This document shows positions 11,082-20,533 of a DNA stretch of 64,000 nucleotides, one piece after another. Both the position numbers and the translations under genes were made by a program. This DNA comes from Cycas panzhihuaensis (taxonomy: Eukaryota > Cycadophyta): positions 5,332,001-5,396,000 of the forward strand of contig CM041465.1 in NCBI GenBank assembly GCA_023213395.1, in the 5' to 3' direction. How positions within the stretch are numbered: the first letter of the stretch is position 1; each line of letters begins with the position of its first letter. A model generated the notes under the pieces. It ran no database searches, had not been told where the DNA came from, and saw nothing but the letters and a program-made list of their open reading frames with translations.

Positions 11082-11581
11082 ATCATAGGTAAATCGCTTT
11101 CTAGGCTACCATCAATCCACTGTCTAGTCCCAATGTCGGATTCTTTAGGACCAACTTGAAATGGAGTGTGATAAAGAATAAGCTCTCCATGTCTGTCCTT
11201 AGCCATCAATTCTTGGGCCTGAAATAGACTGGGAAAGGCACAAGAAGTAGTGACTGCACTCCAAATCACCACACGAGGAAGAAGGTGATTGTCTATCAAT
11301 GTCTTCACAACTCCCACATGAAAAGCACCAAAGGATACATCCCCACTAAGGAGCAGGGCAGTTCTACCAAAGGCATGCTTGGTCTCCTGCATAAATGTTA
11401 GCTTTTCTTCTAAGGATAATTCCTTCGAATCCAAATCGCAGACCATTCTAAGCTGCAAGGACACCTCATCAATATACTTCTTGATGATTCTAGGCACCTA
11501 CAATCTGCCCTTATGCAGATCCATATTATACATATTGTCTAAATTTCAAACCAAATCTACCCTGAGACAGAATATAATGTC
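11072..11581 (-). pseudogene. SDP1-like: SDP1-like patatin triacylglycerol lipase fragment captured by D
   Basis: On the minus strand, starting at 11581, the reading matches the patatin lipase family of SUGAR-DEPENDENT1, which hydrolyses triacylglycerol on plant oil bodies. Seen in order: [54 protein letters not shown] and [12 protein letters not shown], then [24 protein letters not shown], and [15 protein letters not shown] at the end. Between LLPRV and VIWSAV (near 11271) roughly 100-130 residues are missing, including the GxSxG nucleophile. The glycine loop is also altered (SGD instead of SGG). Stops replace a Gln (TAG) and an Arg (TGA). It has no introns, lies antisense to D, and is fused to eL30 upstream, so it looks like a cDNA-derived fragment, not a working lipase. 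Confidence 0.85.
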
Positions 11582-11595
11582 CTGCAAACCTACCC

Positions 11596-11916
11596 CTAAA
11601 AACATTTACCAGAGTCACCTGGATTAGTGATACTAAGATAGTAAACATGGAAATATTTACCGTAGGCTATTCCTAGATCCATGTTATTTCTGTTGAAATG
11701 ATGTACCCCAATCTTCGAAAGCATAGCATAGTACTCTATTTCTGATTTTCAAAGAGGAGGATAATTGTTTGCAATGATTAGCAACTTTCCTTTGTTATTC
11801 CTTAAAGACTTAAGGGTAGACTTATTGCCCAAACTAAATTTCTCGCTCTTCATAACAAGAGCCAGTCTGTTGTTGATGCTCTCGTGATCCTTCTTAGATT
11901 TCTTAATGACCTCCAT
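11596..11916 (-). pseudogene. RPL30: Ribosomal protein eL30 retrocopy captured by D
   Basis: The minus strand from an ATG at 11916 reads 106 codons matching cytosolic large-subunit protein eL30: [44 protein letters not shown]-like [20 protein letters not shown] and ending at PGDSG. A single in-frame stop (TGA) stands where Arg (CGA) is expected after PPL, a CpG transition. The last few residues of eL30 (about eight) are missing; instead 28 bases starting GT and ending AG join it to the SDP1-like piece. No introns interrupt the coding part. This housekeeping gene can only be a captured or processed copy here, since it lies inside D between the primer-binding site and gag. Confidence 0.9.
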
Positions 11917-13359
11917 CTTCTATTCCTTCATCATCTGAGGCTCTGACTGGAGGAGGTTATCTACGCAGACTGGAGATGCGGATCTGTGTAGAGCACCACT
12001 AAAGCCCTCCGTGATGGGATTGTTTGCCTTCGTTCGTTGCCCGGACCTCCGTCTTCATCCTCGTCTCAGTCCAAACCTGTAACAAGAAAGCGCCGCTGCC
12101 ACGATTGTGATGAACTAGGTAGGGTTTCTACCCCCCCCCTCCCAGATTTCATTTCTTGTTAATTTTCAATTTTCTTTGTTGAACCAAAATCTCTCATCGG
12201 GTCTGCCTATTTTGCCTTTTTTCCTTTTTTAATTTATTTTGATTTAATAAACAATAACCCCCCCCTCCCCTCCCTTATTACATTATATTTTGATTTCATA
12301 TAAATCCTAACACCCCCTTATCACATTAAGTTTATACCCTCTTTAATTAATCAAAATCCCTTTTAATTGAACTTCCTTTTTTAAATAATCTCTAGTATAA
12401 ATTAATTTAAAACTTCCCTTTTCTAATCAACCTTTAGTACCTAAAATTAATAACCCTGATTTATAACTCAACCCCCTCCTTAATCATATTAGTGTAAAAT
12501 TAATCCAAAACTCCCCTATTATATCAACAATATAAATCAATTCCTCCCCTTCTTTTTTATTTATATAATACATTTATTACATTAATCCCCCACCACATTT
12601 ATGATATCAAACTAAACCCCTCTCTTCACTAAGTTAATGTTTTTTAATATTCTCTTAAACCATCCTTTACATTTTTTACAATTAAATTCCATATGAGATT
12701 AGTATATTTTTCTATGTTTTTAGGTCCCTTATTCTACTATAGGTATTGCATAAGTACATACCTTCACATTCTACCTTAATCATGAATTGAACAAATTTCC
12801 CCTCTTCTCCCCTAATATCTTAGCTTAATCTTTGTCATATATAAGGTATACATTACCTATTAAACATTTATTTAAAAGTTATACATATACATATTATTAA
12901 CAAAGCCTAATTAACTCAGGCAAAACTAATATTTTTTTCTTGGTTGTTTGAGCGAGATCAAAGTAAAGTATCTATTTTTTATCTGAATACCTTCTTTATA
13001 CATTTACCTTTCTTCAAACATAAAACTTAATTAATAAAAAACTATTAACCTTTTTTATTGCAAATCAGTTTTATTAATGCACCATATTCAAACTTAAACA
13101 CTTAAGGGGGACTGTTTATTTCTTAAATTAAGGGGGAAATTTTTAAAAAATGGACTGCTTAAGGGGATTTTTTAAGAAGTCATTTGTTTATTCAATCTGT
13201 CTGCAAACATGTGATTTTTTCTTTAAGTACAAGTAATACATACTAGAATGCTTTCTTGAACTATGGCTGTTAAAATCTAATGATTAGTACTTTTAATAAG
13301 TGATTATTTTCAATCACCTTCATATTTTTCATCTTTAATCAAACCTCATAACTCCTAAT
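11917..13359 (+). other. Remainder of the element D leader
   Basis: From 11917 to about 12160 the minus strand continues upstream of the eL30 ATG without a recognised gene; it could be the eL30 5' untranslated region or another captured piece (GC-richer than its surroundings, with TTCTTGTTACAG-type splice-like motifs). From 12120 onward it is C/T-rich on the plus strand, with C runs at 12130-12140 and 12258-12275, then AT-rich. No coding signal is seen before gag at 13360. Confidence 0.55.
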
Positions 13360-14198
13360 ATGGCATTAATGCTAGGGACAACTACCTGCATTCCAATTCC
13401 AGTATTAACTGGATTAAACTATGCCGACTGGAGGAATTGCATATCCCATAAGCTCAAATAGCAAAATATATGGCAATATGTGATAGGTGAATTTAAAAAA
13501 CTAAAAGAAGATGCTTTAGAGAGTTATATGGTATATCTGATGAACTCAGATATAACCTTAGGCACCATATTAAACTCACTCTCACTAGAAATCAGTCGGC
13601 AGTTTTATAAAACAGATGACTTGGCCATTGTCTAGAAAACCTTGTAAGAAAAATATGATAAGGTCGATACACATCAAGTGGCTGTCCTAGAACAACAATT
13701 GTATGATCTTACTTTTGATGATTTTTCTAATGTTGAGGATTTTTTAAGTAAAATTTAATTAATTAATAAAGATCTAGGAAACTGCATCAAATCTAAAACT
13801 AAAGAAGGTGATACTGAGAAAATAATCATGCATGCTAGAGACGACGACACACTCGTACGTCTTGCAGTAAATAAATTACCAAAATACTTTAATCTCTACA
13901 AAACTGCTAGACAACAAGCTGGCGACCCACCTATAACATTTAATCAGTTGATAAAGCAGCTGATTGAACATCAGACAATGTTAATTCAAACATGCGCACT
14001 AAAAGATCCTTCATAGGTTTTATTTTCTAAAACTAAGCCACAATTTAAAAATAAACAACAGAATAATTTTCATAGTAATCCAAAATTTTAGAAACCTCAT
14101 AGAGGTTCACCATCTAATTCACAAAATAATATTAAGTATTTTAGTCCATCCAAAAACCAGAATATTTCTAATCAGTCATTTCATAATAGGAATAACGT
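13360..14198 (+). pseudogene. Copia D gag, first part
   Basis: The ATG at 13360 starts a copia capsid reading with LTGLNYADWRNCISHKLK, then IWQYVIGEF and VEDFLSKI. The open part at 13828-14016 includes VNKLPKYFNLYKTARQQAG, followed by an Asn/Gln-rich tail. Stops (TAG, TAA) replace Trp or Gln codons. Gypsy G splits the gene at 14203; the zinc knuckle is on the other side (20540-20600). Confidence 0.8.
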
Positions 14199-14203
14199 CA
14201 CTC

Positions 14204-14578
14204 TGGACCGTTCCTTCTCAGCAATCGAGGCTCAAAGAATTGATGTTGGGCAGAAATTGAAGCCAAATAACACGAATGCGCAAATAGAACACAGAAAATA
14301 AGTCACCAAAATGAGTACCGAAGTACTTTCTCCTTTCAAGATATCATACTCGATAACATTATGAGTAGTTTAACCCTTTAAATACACAAGTAGGGGTCTT
14401 CATCCTTAATGGTTCTATTGGTGGTCCTAGCGGCCTTACATCTTATTGGACGACTTAGCGGTCCATACACATAACTCTATTGGTGGCCCTAGCGGCCTTA
14501 CATCTTATTGGATGACTTAGCGGTCCATCCTTACTTGTTAGTGGTTTCCTCTTGCTAAGCAAAGGTGAGGTTATGTTC
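14204..14578 (-). repeat. 3' LTR of gypsy G
   Basis: On the plus strand it runs from TGGACCGTTCC to about GGTTATGTT; the polypurine tract (minus reading GGAGGGGGACC) adjoins at 14579-14590. The outer copy shows the full terminus TGTTACA. Inside the LTR a segment with TCTATTGGTGG, CCTTACATCTTATTGG and TTAGCGGTCCAT occurs twice (14414 and 14476, period 62). Confidence 0.88.
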
Positions 14579-15960
14579 TGGTCCCCCTCCGAGACGAGTC
14601 CTCGCGGCGTTGGAGATGAGGATGTTTCGGATGAACTCTTTCGACTCCCAGTAGCTTCATCGGCATCACCCAATTGTACTAAGTGTTCAGAAATAGTGCG
14701 ATTCTGGAGGTGGCGCTGGCGACTGGCAAGAATTTTATCAGGAGGAACTGTAAGAGTTTGTTCTTTAGAGAGAATAGGAAGGGTTGTGTGGGGTGTAACT
14801 TTAGCTCCAAGGTATTTCTTTAGGCAGGATACGTGGAAGACATTATAAATATTAGTGTTTGGGGGGAGTTCAAGGGCATAAGCAACTTCACCAATTTTGT
14901 GTTGCATCTTATAAGGGCCATAGTAGCGGGGGCTTAGTTTATGCCCTTGATGGGACTTGAGTGATTGTTGCTTATAAGGTTGGAGGCGGAGGTATACTAG
15001 ATCTCTAATATCAAAGGATCTATCTGAGCAGTGGCGGTCTGCTAGCTACTTCATTCGATTTCGAGAACTAGCTAGATTTTATCGAAGGGCATGCAAGATT
15101 TGATCCATTTCTTGAAGCTTTTGTTGCACAGAAGCTATTCTAAAATTTATGGCTAGGGTATGGTGAGAAGGTGGGTGGTAGCCATAAAAAGCCAAAAAGG
15201 GGGACATACCAATGGCAGAATGATGGGAGGAGTTATACCAATACTCAGCCAGGGCAAGCCATGAGGTCCATTTAGCTTGGTGTTCTGAAGCAAAGCAACG
15301 TAGATAAGTTTCTAAAGTTTTGTTTAGAACCTCAGATTGGCCATCTGTTTGTGGGTGGTAGGCAGAGCTCATGTTAAAGGAGGTTCCAACAGCCTTAAAG
15401 AGTTCTTGCCAAAAGGAGCTGGTAAACTTAGGGTCGCGGTCACAGACGATAGATGATGGAAAACCATGGAGGCGAAATATGAATTGGACGTATAATTCAG
15501 CAAGACGAGAGGATGAATAGGAGGTGTGCACTGGGAGAAAGTGTGAGTACTTGGTTAATCGATCAATGATTACCCAAATGGAGTCAAACCCGGCAGATGG
15601 TGGTAGGCCCGTGATGAAGTCCATGGCAATATCTTGCCACTTACCTTGCGGAATATTTAATGGTTGAAGAAGGCCAGGGAGAGGTTTGGTCTCTACTTTA
15701 TTCCGTTGACAGGTGTCACATTCCAATACGAAGGTGAATATGGTGGTGTTCATGTGGGGCCAAAAGAAATCTACGCGAATCCGTCGATAAGTCTTATCGA
15801 AGCCAGAGTGGCCACCAAGGGGAGATGAGTGGTATTCCGTTAGGATTTTAGGGATGAATGAGGAGGAGGGATGGACAAAGATATGATTGTGGTAGAGGAG
15901 ATGATTGTTGAAGGTTGACCAACCTTTGTGGGTGAGAACTTTTTCCCTCCAATTAGGATA
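14579..15960 (-). pseudogene. Gypsy G integrase with chromodomain-like C-terminus
   Basis: The minus strand carries the integrase zinc region (HSGFDKTYRRIRVDFFWPHM near 15740-15810 and CDTCQRNK), then the catalytic core: MDFITGLPPSAGFDSIWVII, IVCDRDPKFTSSFWQELF and SSAYHPQTDGQSEVLNKTLE in 15079-15753. The C-terminal part (14590-14907) has the YGPYKMQHKIGEVAYALELP domain, FHVSCLKKYLG, and a chromodomain-like RTISEHLVQ segment followed by DADEATG where chromodomains usually carry an ATW box. DDE residues are present by eye. A TAG and a frame shift separate the core from the C-terminal part. The role is insertion of element cDNA into chromatin. Confidence 0.9.
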
Positions 15961-17290
15961 GTCTGGCTAGGCTTGATTTTCAACACATAGTTCATCGAGC
16001 CAAAGGGGTTGGGGGTTGCTGATGGCATGGAGGCTTGGGTTTGGACCATTGTCGTTAGGATGGAGACGTGAAAGAGCATCTGCCACTGCATTGTCTTTAC
16101 CTTTTTTATATGCTATTGAGAAGTCAAGGACTTGTAATCGATGAATCCACTTAGCTTGTTCTTCTGACAAGACTGGCTGAGTCAATAAATTATGGAGGCT
16201 ACGATGATCTGTAAGAATAGTGAACTTAGAGCCTAAGAGATATTGCCTCCATTTATCAATAGCATGGAGAATAGCCTTCATTTCTTTCTGATATGTAGAG
16301 AGGTGAAGCTCGTGATCTTTTAATTTTCGGCTTTCAAATGCAATGGGATGAGAGTCTTGTATTAGGACATCACCTAAACCAAACCCTGAAGCATCGCATT
16401 CAAGTTGGAAGGGTTGGTTAAAATCAGGAGTGATGAGGACTGAAGTGGAGGTCATTACAACCTTGAGGTGGGCAAAGGCAGCCTCTGCTTCGGGAGACCA
16501 TTGAAAAGCCTCTTTACGAAGGAGGTTAGTTAATGGAGTAGCAAGAGTCGCATAGTTATATACGAAGCGTCGATAAAACCCTATGAGCCCAAGAAATGCT
16601 CGTAGTTGGGTAAGAGTGGTAGGTGTCGGCCACCTTGTGATGACCGATATTTTGTCAGGGTCTACACGCACTTTCCGATGATATGATATGGCCCAAATAT
16701 TTGAGTTCTGATTGTCCAAACTCACACTTAGATAGTTTTGCATAGAGTTGGTGGTTCTGCAATATTTGAAGAACAATTTCTAAGTGTTGGATATGGAGAT
16801 CCAGGCAGGCACTATAAATAAGAATGTCGTCAAAGAAAACTATGACAAACTTTCGAAGGTAGGGCCCAAAGATTCTATTCATGAGAGCTTGGAAGGTTAC
16901 TGGGGCATTACAAAGGCCAAAGGGCATTGCTTGAAACTCAAAATGGCCATGATGTGTGCGAAATGCTGTCTTATGACAATCTTGTAGGGCAATTGGGATT
17001 TGGTAATAACCAGATTGGAGGTCTAACTTAGAGAAGATGGTTGCACCATGGATTTCATCTAGCATGTTATCTATGCGAGGGGTGGGAAACTTATTTTTGA
17101 TGGTAATCTTATTTAATTCCCTATAGTCAACACAGAGGCGAAAAGAGCCATCCTTCTTCCGAACTAAGACAATTGATTTGCATAGGGGCTTTTACTAGGT
17201 TGGATTATGCCCATGTCAAGGAGTTCATTTATCAGTTTCTCGATTTCATTCTTTTGGAAGTATGAGTTTCGGTAAGGTCAAAGGCTGATA
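15961..17290 (-). pseudogene. Gypsy G reverse transcriptase and RNase H
   Basis: The minus strand shows RT motifs in order: [10 protein letters not shown] near 17200, [41 protein letters not shown], and the catalytic FFDDILIYS box (17065-16655). RNase H follows (16776-15967): RAFLGLIGFYRRFV, FQLECDASGFGLGDVL, HELHLSTYQKEMKAILHAI, ILTDHRSLHNLL and GKDNAVADALSR. The two open segments overlap in different frames near 16700, which marks a frameshift. The region before the first RT motif has stops. Most residues of the family are kept, as expected for a young copy. Confidence 0.92.
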
Positions 17291-17960
17291 GGGTCATGGT
17301 TAGATTGGAGGTCAGTTGTATGAAAGAAACTACAGTCAGGAGGGGTGGTGGCAGGCAGAGGGGCAAATACTTGTTCATATTGGGTAATGACATCCTGGAT
17401 ATGTGGATGAATTTGTGGTTTGATTTGAATATTATTGAGGCAGACTATATACCCTAAGTGAGATTGAAGATGGCGTTTCATACATCCAAGAGAGACCACT
17501 TGGTTCAGGGGGGATTGCATTCCGTAAATTTTGTGGTTTCACCCCATGTGGTCTTTGAAAGCAATGAATGGATTTGTAGGAGAGTTGTTCATGCTATAAG
17601 TCCCTAGTGTTTACAACCATTGAATCCCTAAGATGGCATCCGATCCTCCTATTGACAAGGCATAGAAGTCTGATACTAAAAGGTATGAGCCAATTTGGAC
17701 TTGGAGGTTTTTGATAACACCTGTACAATGGAGTTTCTGGTACCCTGGTAGAGAGCAGGTGAAGCCAATTTTTGAGACGATATATAGGTTAAGTTGTCTA
17801 GCAATCGAAATATCAATGAAGTTAAGTGACGTGCCACCATCGATCAAGATAGATATTGGAGTCTTGCGGAGAATGCCTCTAACTCTTAGGGGTTCAGGCG
17901 GAGGAGGTGGTGACGGTGGATATAGATACTTGGGTTGGGGGTCAGTGCGGATCATCATGG
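17291..17960 (-). pseudogene. Gypsy G protease region
   Basis: The retropepsin-like segment on the minus strand (about 17611-17890) reads GILRKTPISILIDGGTSLNF, later AILGIQWL. The active-site triad usually written D-S-G appears as D-G-G. The linker with EQVFAPLPATTPP and the start of the RT domain follow (17278-17520), interrupted by stops at about 17600 and 17525. Confidence 0.8.
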
Positions 17961-19090
17961 GTATCATCATCGCCTCCCGGTCGAGTCGAATCGAGGGATC
18001 GTCCGAGGAGGGATGGGTCAATGGAAAAACCATACTGTGTGCCTTGCAAAATGACCATGCCCTAAGTCCACTTTTCTGCACATTGCATACAAAGGCCAGC
18101 CTCAAGTCGACGTTGTGCTTCAGCTTGAGAAATCTGGACTCTTTTGGTGGATGTATCCTCATTCTGGCGATCCATAGGTGGACGAGAATCATCCTGTCGT
18201 GGTCGAGGATGTGTGAAGTCAGCTTGAGGACGAGACGCATCGTCAAATCAAGGTCGAGGTCGCTGGAGATCTTGTCGATTGTGTGAGAACCAAGAGTTAT
18301 CCCATCGAATGGCTAAGGGTCTGTCCGCTGCAAACTTAGCTTCTATTGCACGTGCCCATTTGAAAGCTTCCTTAAGGAAGTAAATTGCCATTGTCTTTAA
18401 TCTCATCTGAATACGGTCTTGGAGTCCCGCCACATAAATATCAATCACTGTTTGTTTGTCCAAGTTTTGGCTTTGTGGCGTGCGGTTGTATAAAGCTTGA
18501 AATTCATCCGTATAAGATTCTACAGTTGATGTTTGCTTAAGCTGGGTGAGTTGTGTGAAAAAAGATTGACTCCATGTATCTTCGTATTGCTCGAAGAAAC
18601 AACTAGTGAAGTGTGACCAAGTTTGGTGAGAGGGATATTCACGCCCACACCGCTTGAACTAATGGTGAGCTCGACCATCTAAATGAATGGAAGCGTATAA
18701 GAGTTGGTTCTCTTCTGACATCGGTTGGAGAGTGAAGTAGGATTCTAACTTATTAATCCGGCTTCGAGTGCACTCTCTATTCACATCTGGATCAAAGGTA
18801 GGAATGTTGATCTTGTGGTGGAAAAACGGCTGTCTTGGTGGAGAACCTCTTGTATGTGCATTGCTTCCTGGAGAAGGGGGAGGTGGGTTGCCCATTGAGG
18901 TAGAAGCTCCTGTGCTTTGGGCATGGGATGACAACCACTGTTGAACCAGTTGAATAATATCATTCTTGGTGTCGACCAGGTCAGATTTGGTAGGTATGTT
19001 ACTAAGTTTATCGCTGACCTCTATTTTGAAGTTAGACAAATCATTGGTCAACTCGTAAATTTTTCTGCTTTGATTTTTGCCATTGAAGTT
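17961..19090 (-). pseudogene. Gypsy G gag with zinc knuckle
   Basis: The minus strand carries a Ty3 gag: a coiled N-terminal part (LSNFKIEVSDKLSNIPTKSD, about 19045-18980), a Pro/Ser linker, then the capsid core: FDPDVNRECTR, INKLESYF, WSHFTSCFFEQYED-like, TSTVESYTDEFQALYNRT and DIYVAGLQDRIQM down to 18250. A Cys-rich stretch near 18070-18110 (CMQCAEK, then GH) is the likely nucleic-acid-binding knuckle; a frameshift breaks it. The start codon cannot be fixed; the first clear in-frame stretch extends upstream of 19051 without an obvious ATG. Confidence 0.82.
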
Positions 19091-20133
19091 GAGGAAAGGG
19101 ATTAAAGAAGTGAGAGTAAGCGTAAAGAAGGGAAAAATGAAGTGGATGATTCAAGAAAGAATGGGATAGAAGAATAGGGAGTTGCTATATGGAAAGGAAA
19201 GGGCAAAATAAGGGAATGTGGGGTGTCTATAGCTGACCCCAATTACATAAGCAAGATATTTAGTCCACTAGAAAGAGCACAAAAACTTATCGAAATGGGA
19301 TGTATGAGTTTTAAGGTAAATTTGGAGTGGTGGGGCCCACCAGTACAAAAAGGGTGAAAATTGGGGTATAGACTAACCTAGTGCAAAATGACCCTTACAA
19401 GATGCTGATCGAGTTGGGGTATATGAGTTATAAGGGTATTTTTTTCGCACTTTTGAGCAAGAGCTAAGTGGAGTTTTTTTTTTTTTTTTTGCTCTCTTTT
19501 TTTTTTTTTTTCCTTTTTTTTTCTCTCTCTCTCTCTCTTTTTTTTTTTTTTTAGAGAGGTTTGACTATTCTGACAAGTTTTGAATTCAGGCAGTCAATGG
19601 CTTGTGGCTAAGACTAGGGTAGGGGAAACGCGAAAGAGCAGATGTGTCCTACCCACTGTAGAATGAGGTGTGCTTGGTCTTACTGCCTCGCAATAAACTT
19701 CGATGCGTAAGTAGGGGGTAACCGTGGCGCTAACCGCTAACCACTGCACCGCAAGACTTCAGCAACCGATAGGTTACCTGTACTAGGGAGGGTTTTGGAA
19801 TCCTAAAGGGGTTATACGCAGTAGTATCTACCCAGAAAGGAGAGGTGGGAAATGCCACAAAGGGTAGCCGCCCAACGGTGTTATCTACCCTTGGAATATA
19901 ACCTAATACAGAGAAAAAAAACTTAAAAATAGAAGAAATAAATTGCTTGCGGTACCTGAAGGTCGAAATTCCCCTTTGCTTCGCGACCTCTAATCTGCCC
20001 TGCTACCGTTCCTCAATCTTCTTAGAGAGAGTACTGAGTAAAGGTTTTTCCTCAATCTCTACCTAGGTAGAGAGAGTACTCAATCATACAAGAAAATTTT
20101 TTTTTGCTATTTCGAGCTTCCCACGATCACGAA
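19091..20133 (-). other. Gypsy G leader with T- and CT-rich low-complexity tract
   Basis: Between the primer-binding site and gag. On the plus strand, 19473-19551 is dominated by T runs and a (CT)n tract; the rest has no coding signal. Near 19700-19880 are short GC-richer stretches of unknown role. Confidence 0.6.
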
Positions 20134-20149
20134 CGCAGCTCTGATACCA
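20134..20149 (-). promoter_or_regulatory. Primer-binding site of gypsy G
   Basis: The minus strand reads TGGTATCAGAGCTGCG, two bases inside the 5' LTR end. It matches the initiator tRNA-Met class used by the copia elements here. Confidence 0.88.
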
Positions 20150-20151
20150 CT

Positions 20152-20528
20152 TGGACCGTTCCTTCTCAGCAATCAGGGCTCGAAGAATTGATGTTTAGCA
20201 GAAATTGAAGCCAAATAACACGAATGCGCAAATAGAACACAGAAAATAAGTCACCAAAATGAGTACCGAAGTACTTTCTCCTTTCAAGATATCATACTCG
20301 ATAACATTATGAGTAGTTTAACCCTTTAAATACACAAGTAGGGGTCTTCATCCTTAATGATTCTATTGGTGGCCCTAGCGGCCTTACATCTTATTGGACG
20401 ACTTAGCGGTCCATACACATAACTCTATTGGTGGCCCTAGTGGCCTTACATCTTATTGGATGACTTAGCAGTCCATCCTTACTTGTTAGTGGTTTCCTCT
20501 TGCTAAGCAAAGGTGAGGTTATGTTACA
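20152..20528 (-). repeat. 5' LTR of gypsy G
   Basis: 377 bp; plus-strand reading TGGACCG to TTATGTTACA, followed by the target duplication CACTC (20529-20533). It shares the internal 62-bp duplication with the 3' LTR. Confidence 0.92.
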
Positions 20529-20533
20529 CACTC

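Larger units (their letters stand above)
14204..20528 (-). mobile_element. Ty3/gypsy chromovirus-type element G, nested in D gag
   Basis: A 6.3-kb minus-strand gypsy with LTRs at 14204-14578 and 20152-20528, flanked by a perfect 5-bp duplication CACTC (14199-14203 and 20529-20533). By eye the LTRs differ at about 9 of 375 positions, so the insertion is recent. Order on the minus strand: 5' LTR, primer-binding site, leader, gag with zinc knuckle, protease, RT, RNase H, integrase, chromodomain-like tail, polypurine tract, 3' LTR. Long open stretches remain, but several stops and frameshifts break the polyprotein. Confidence 0.93.

Noticed and set aside
17711-18286. 191-codon open frame on the plus strand
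   Set aside because: Exact antisense of the gypsy G protease and gag region, which has clear motifs on the minus strand.
19473-19551. CT/T tract as a satellite or centromere repeat
   Set aside because: It is a single low-complexity tract in the gypsy G leader, not an array.
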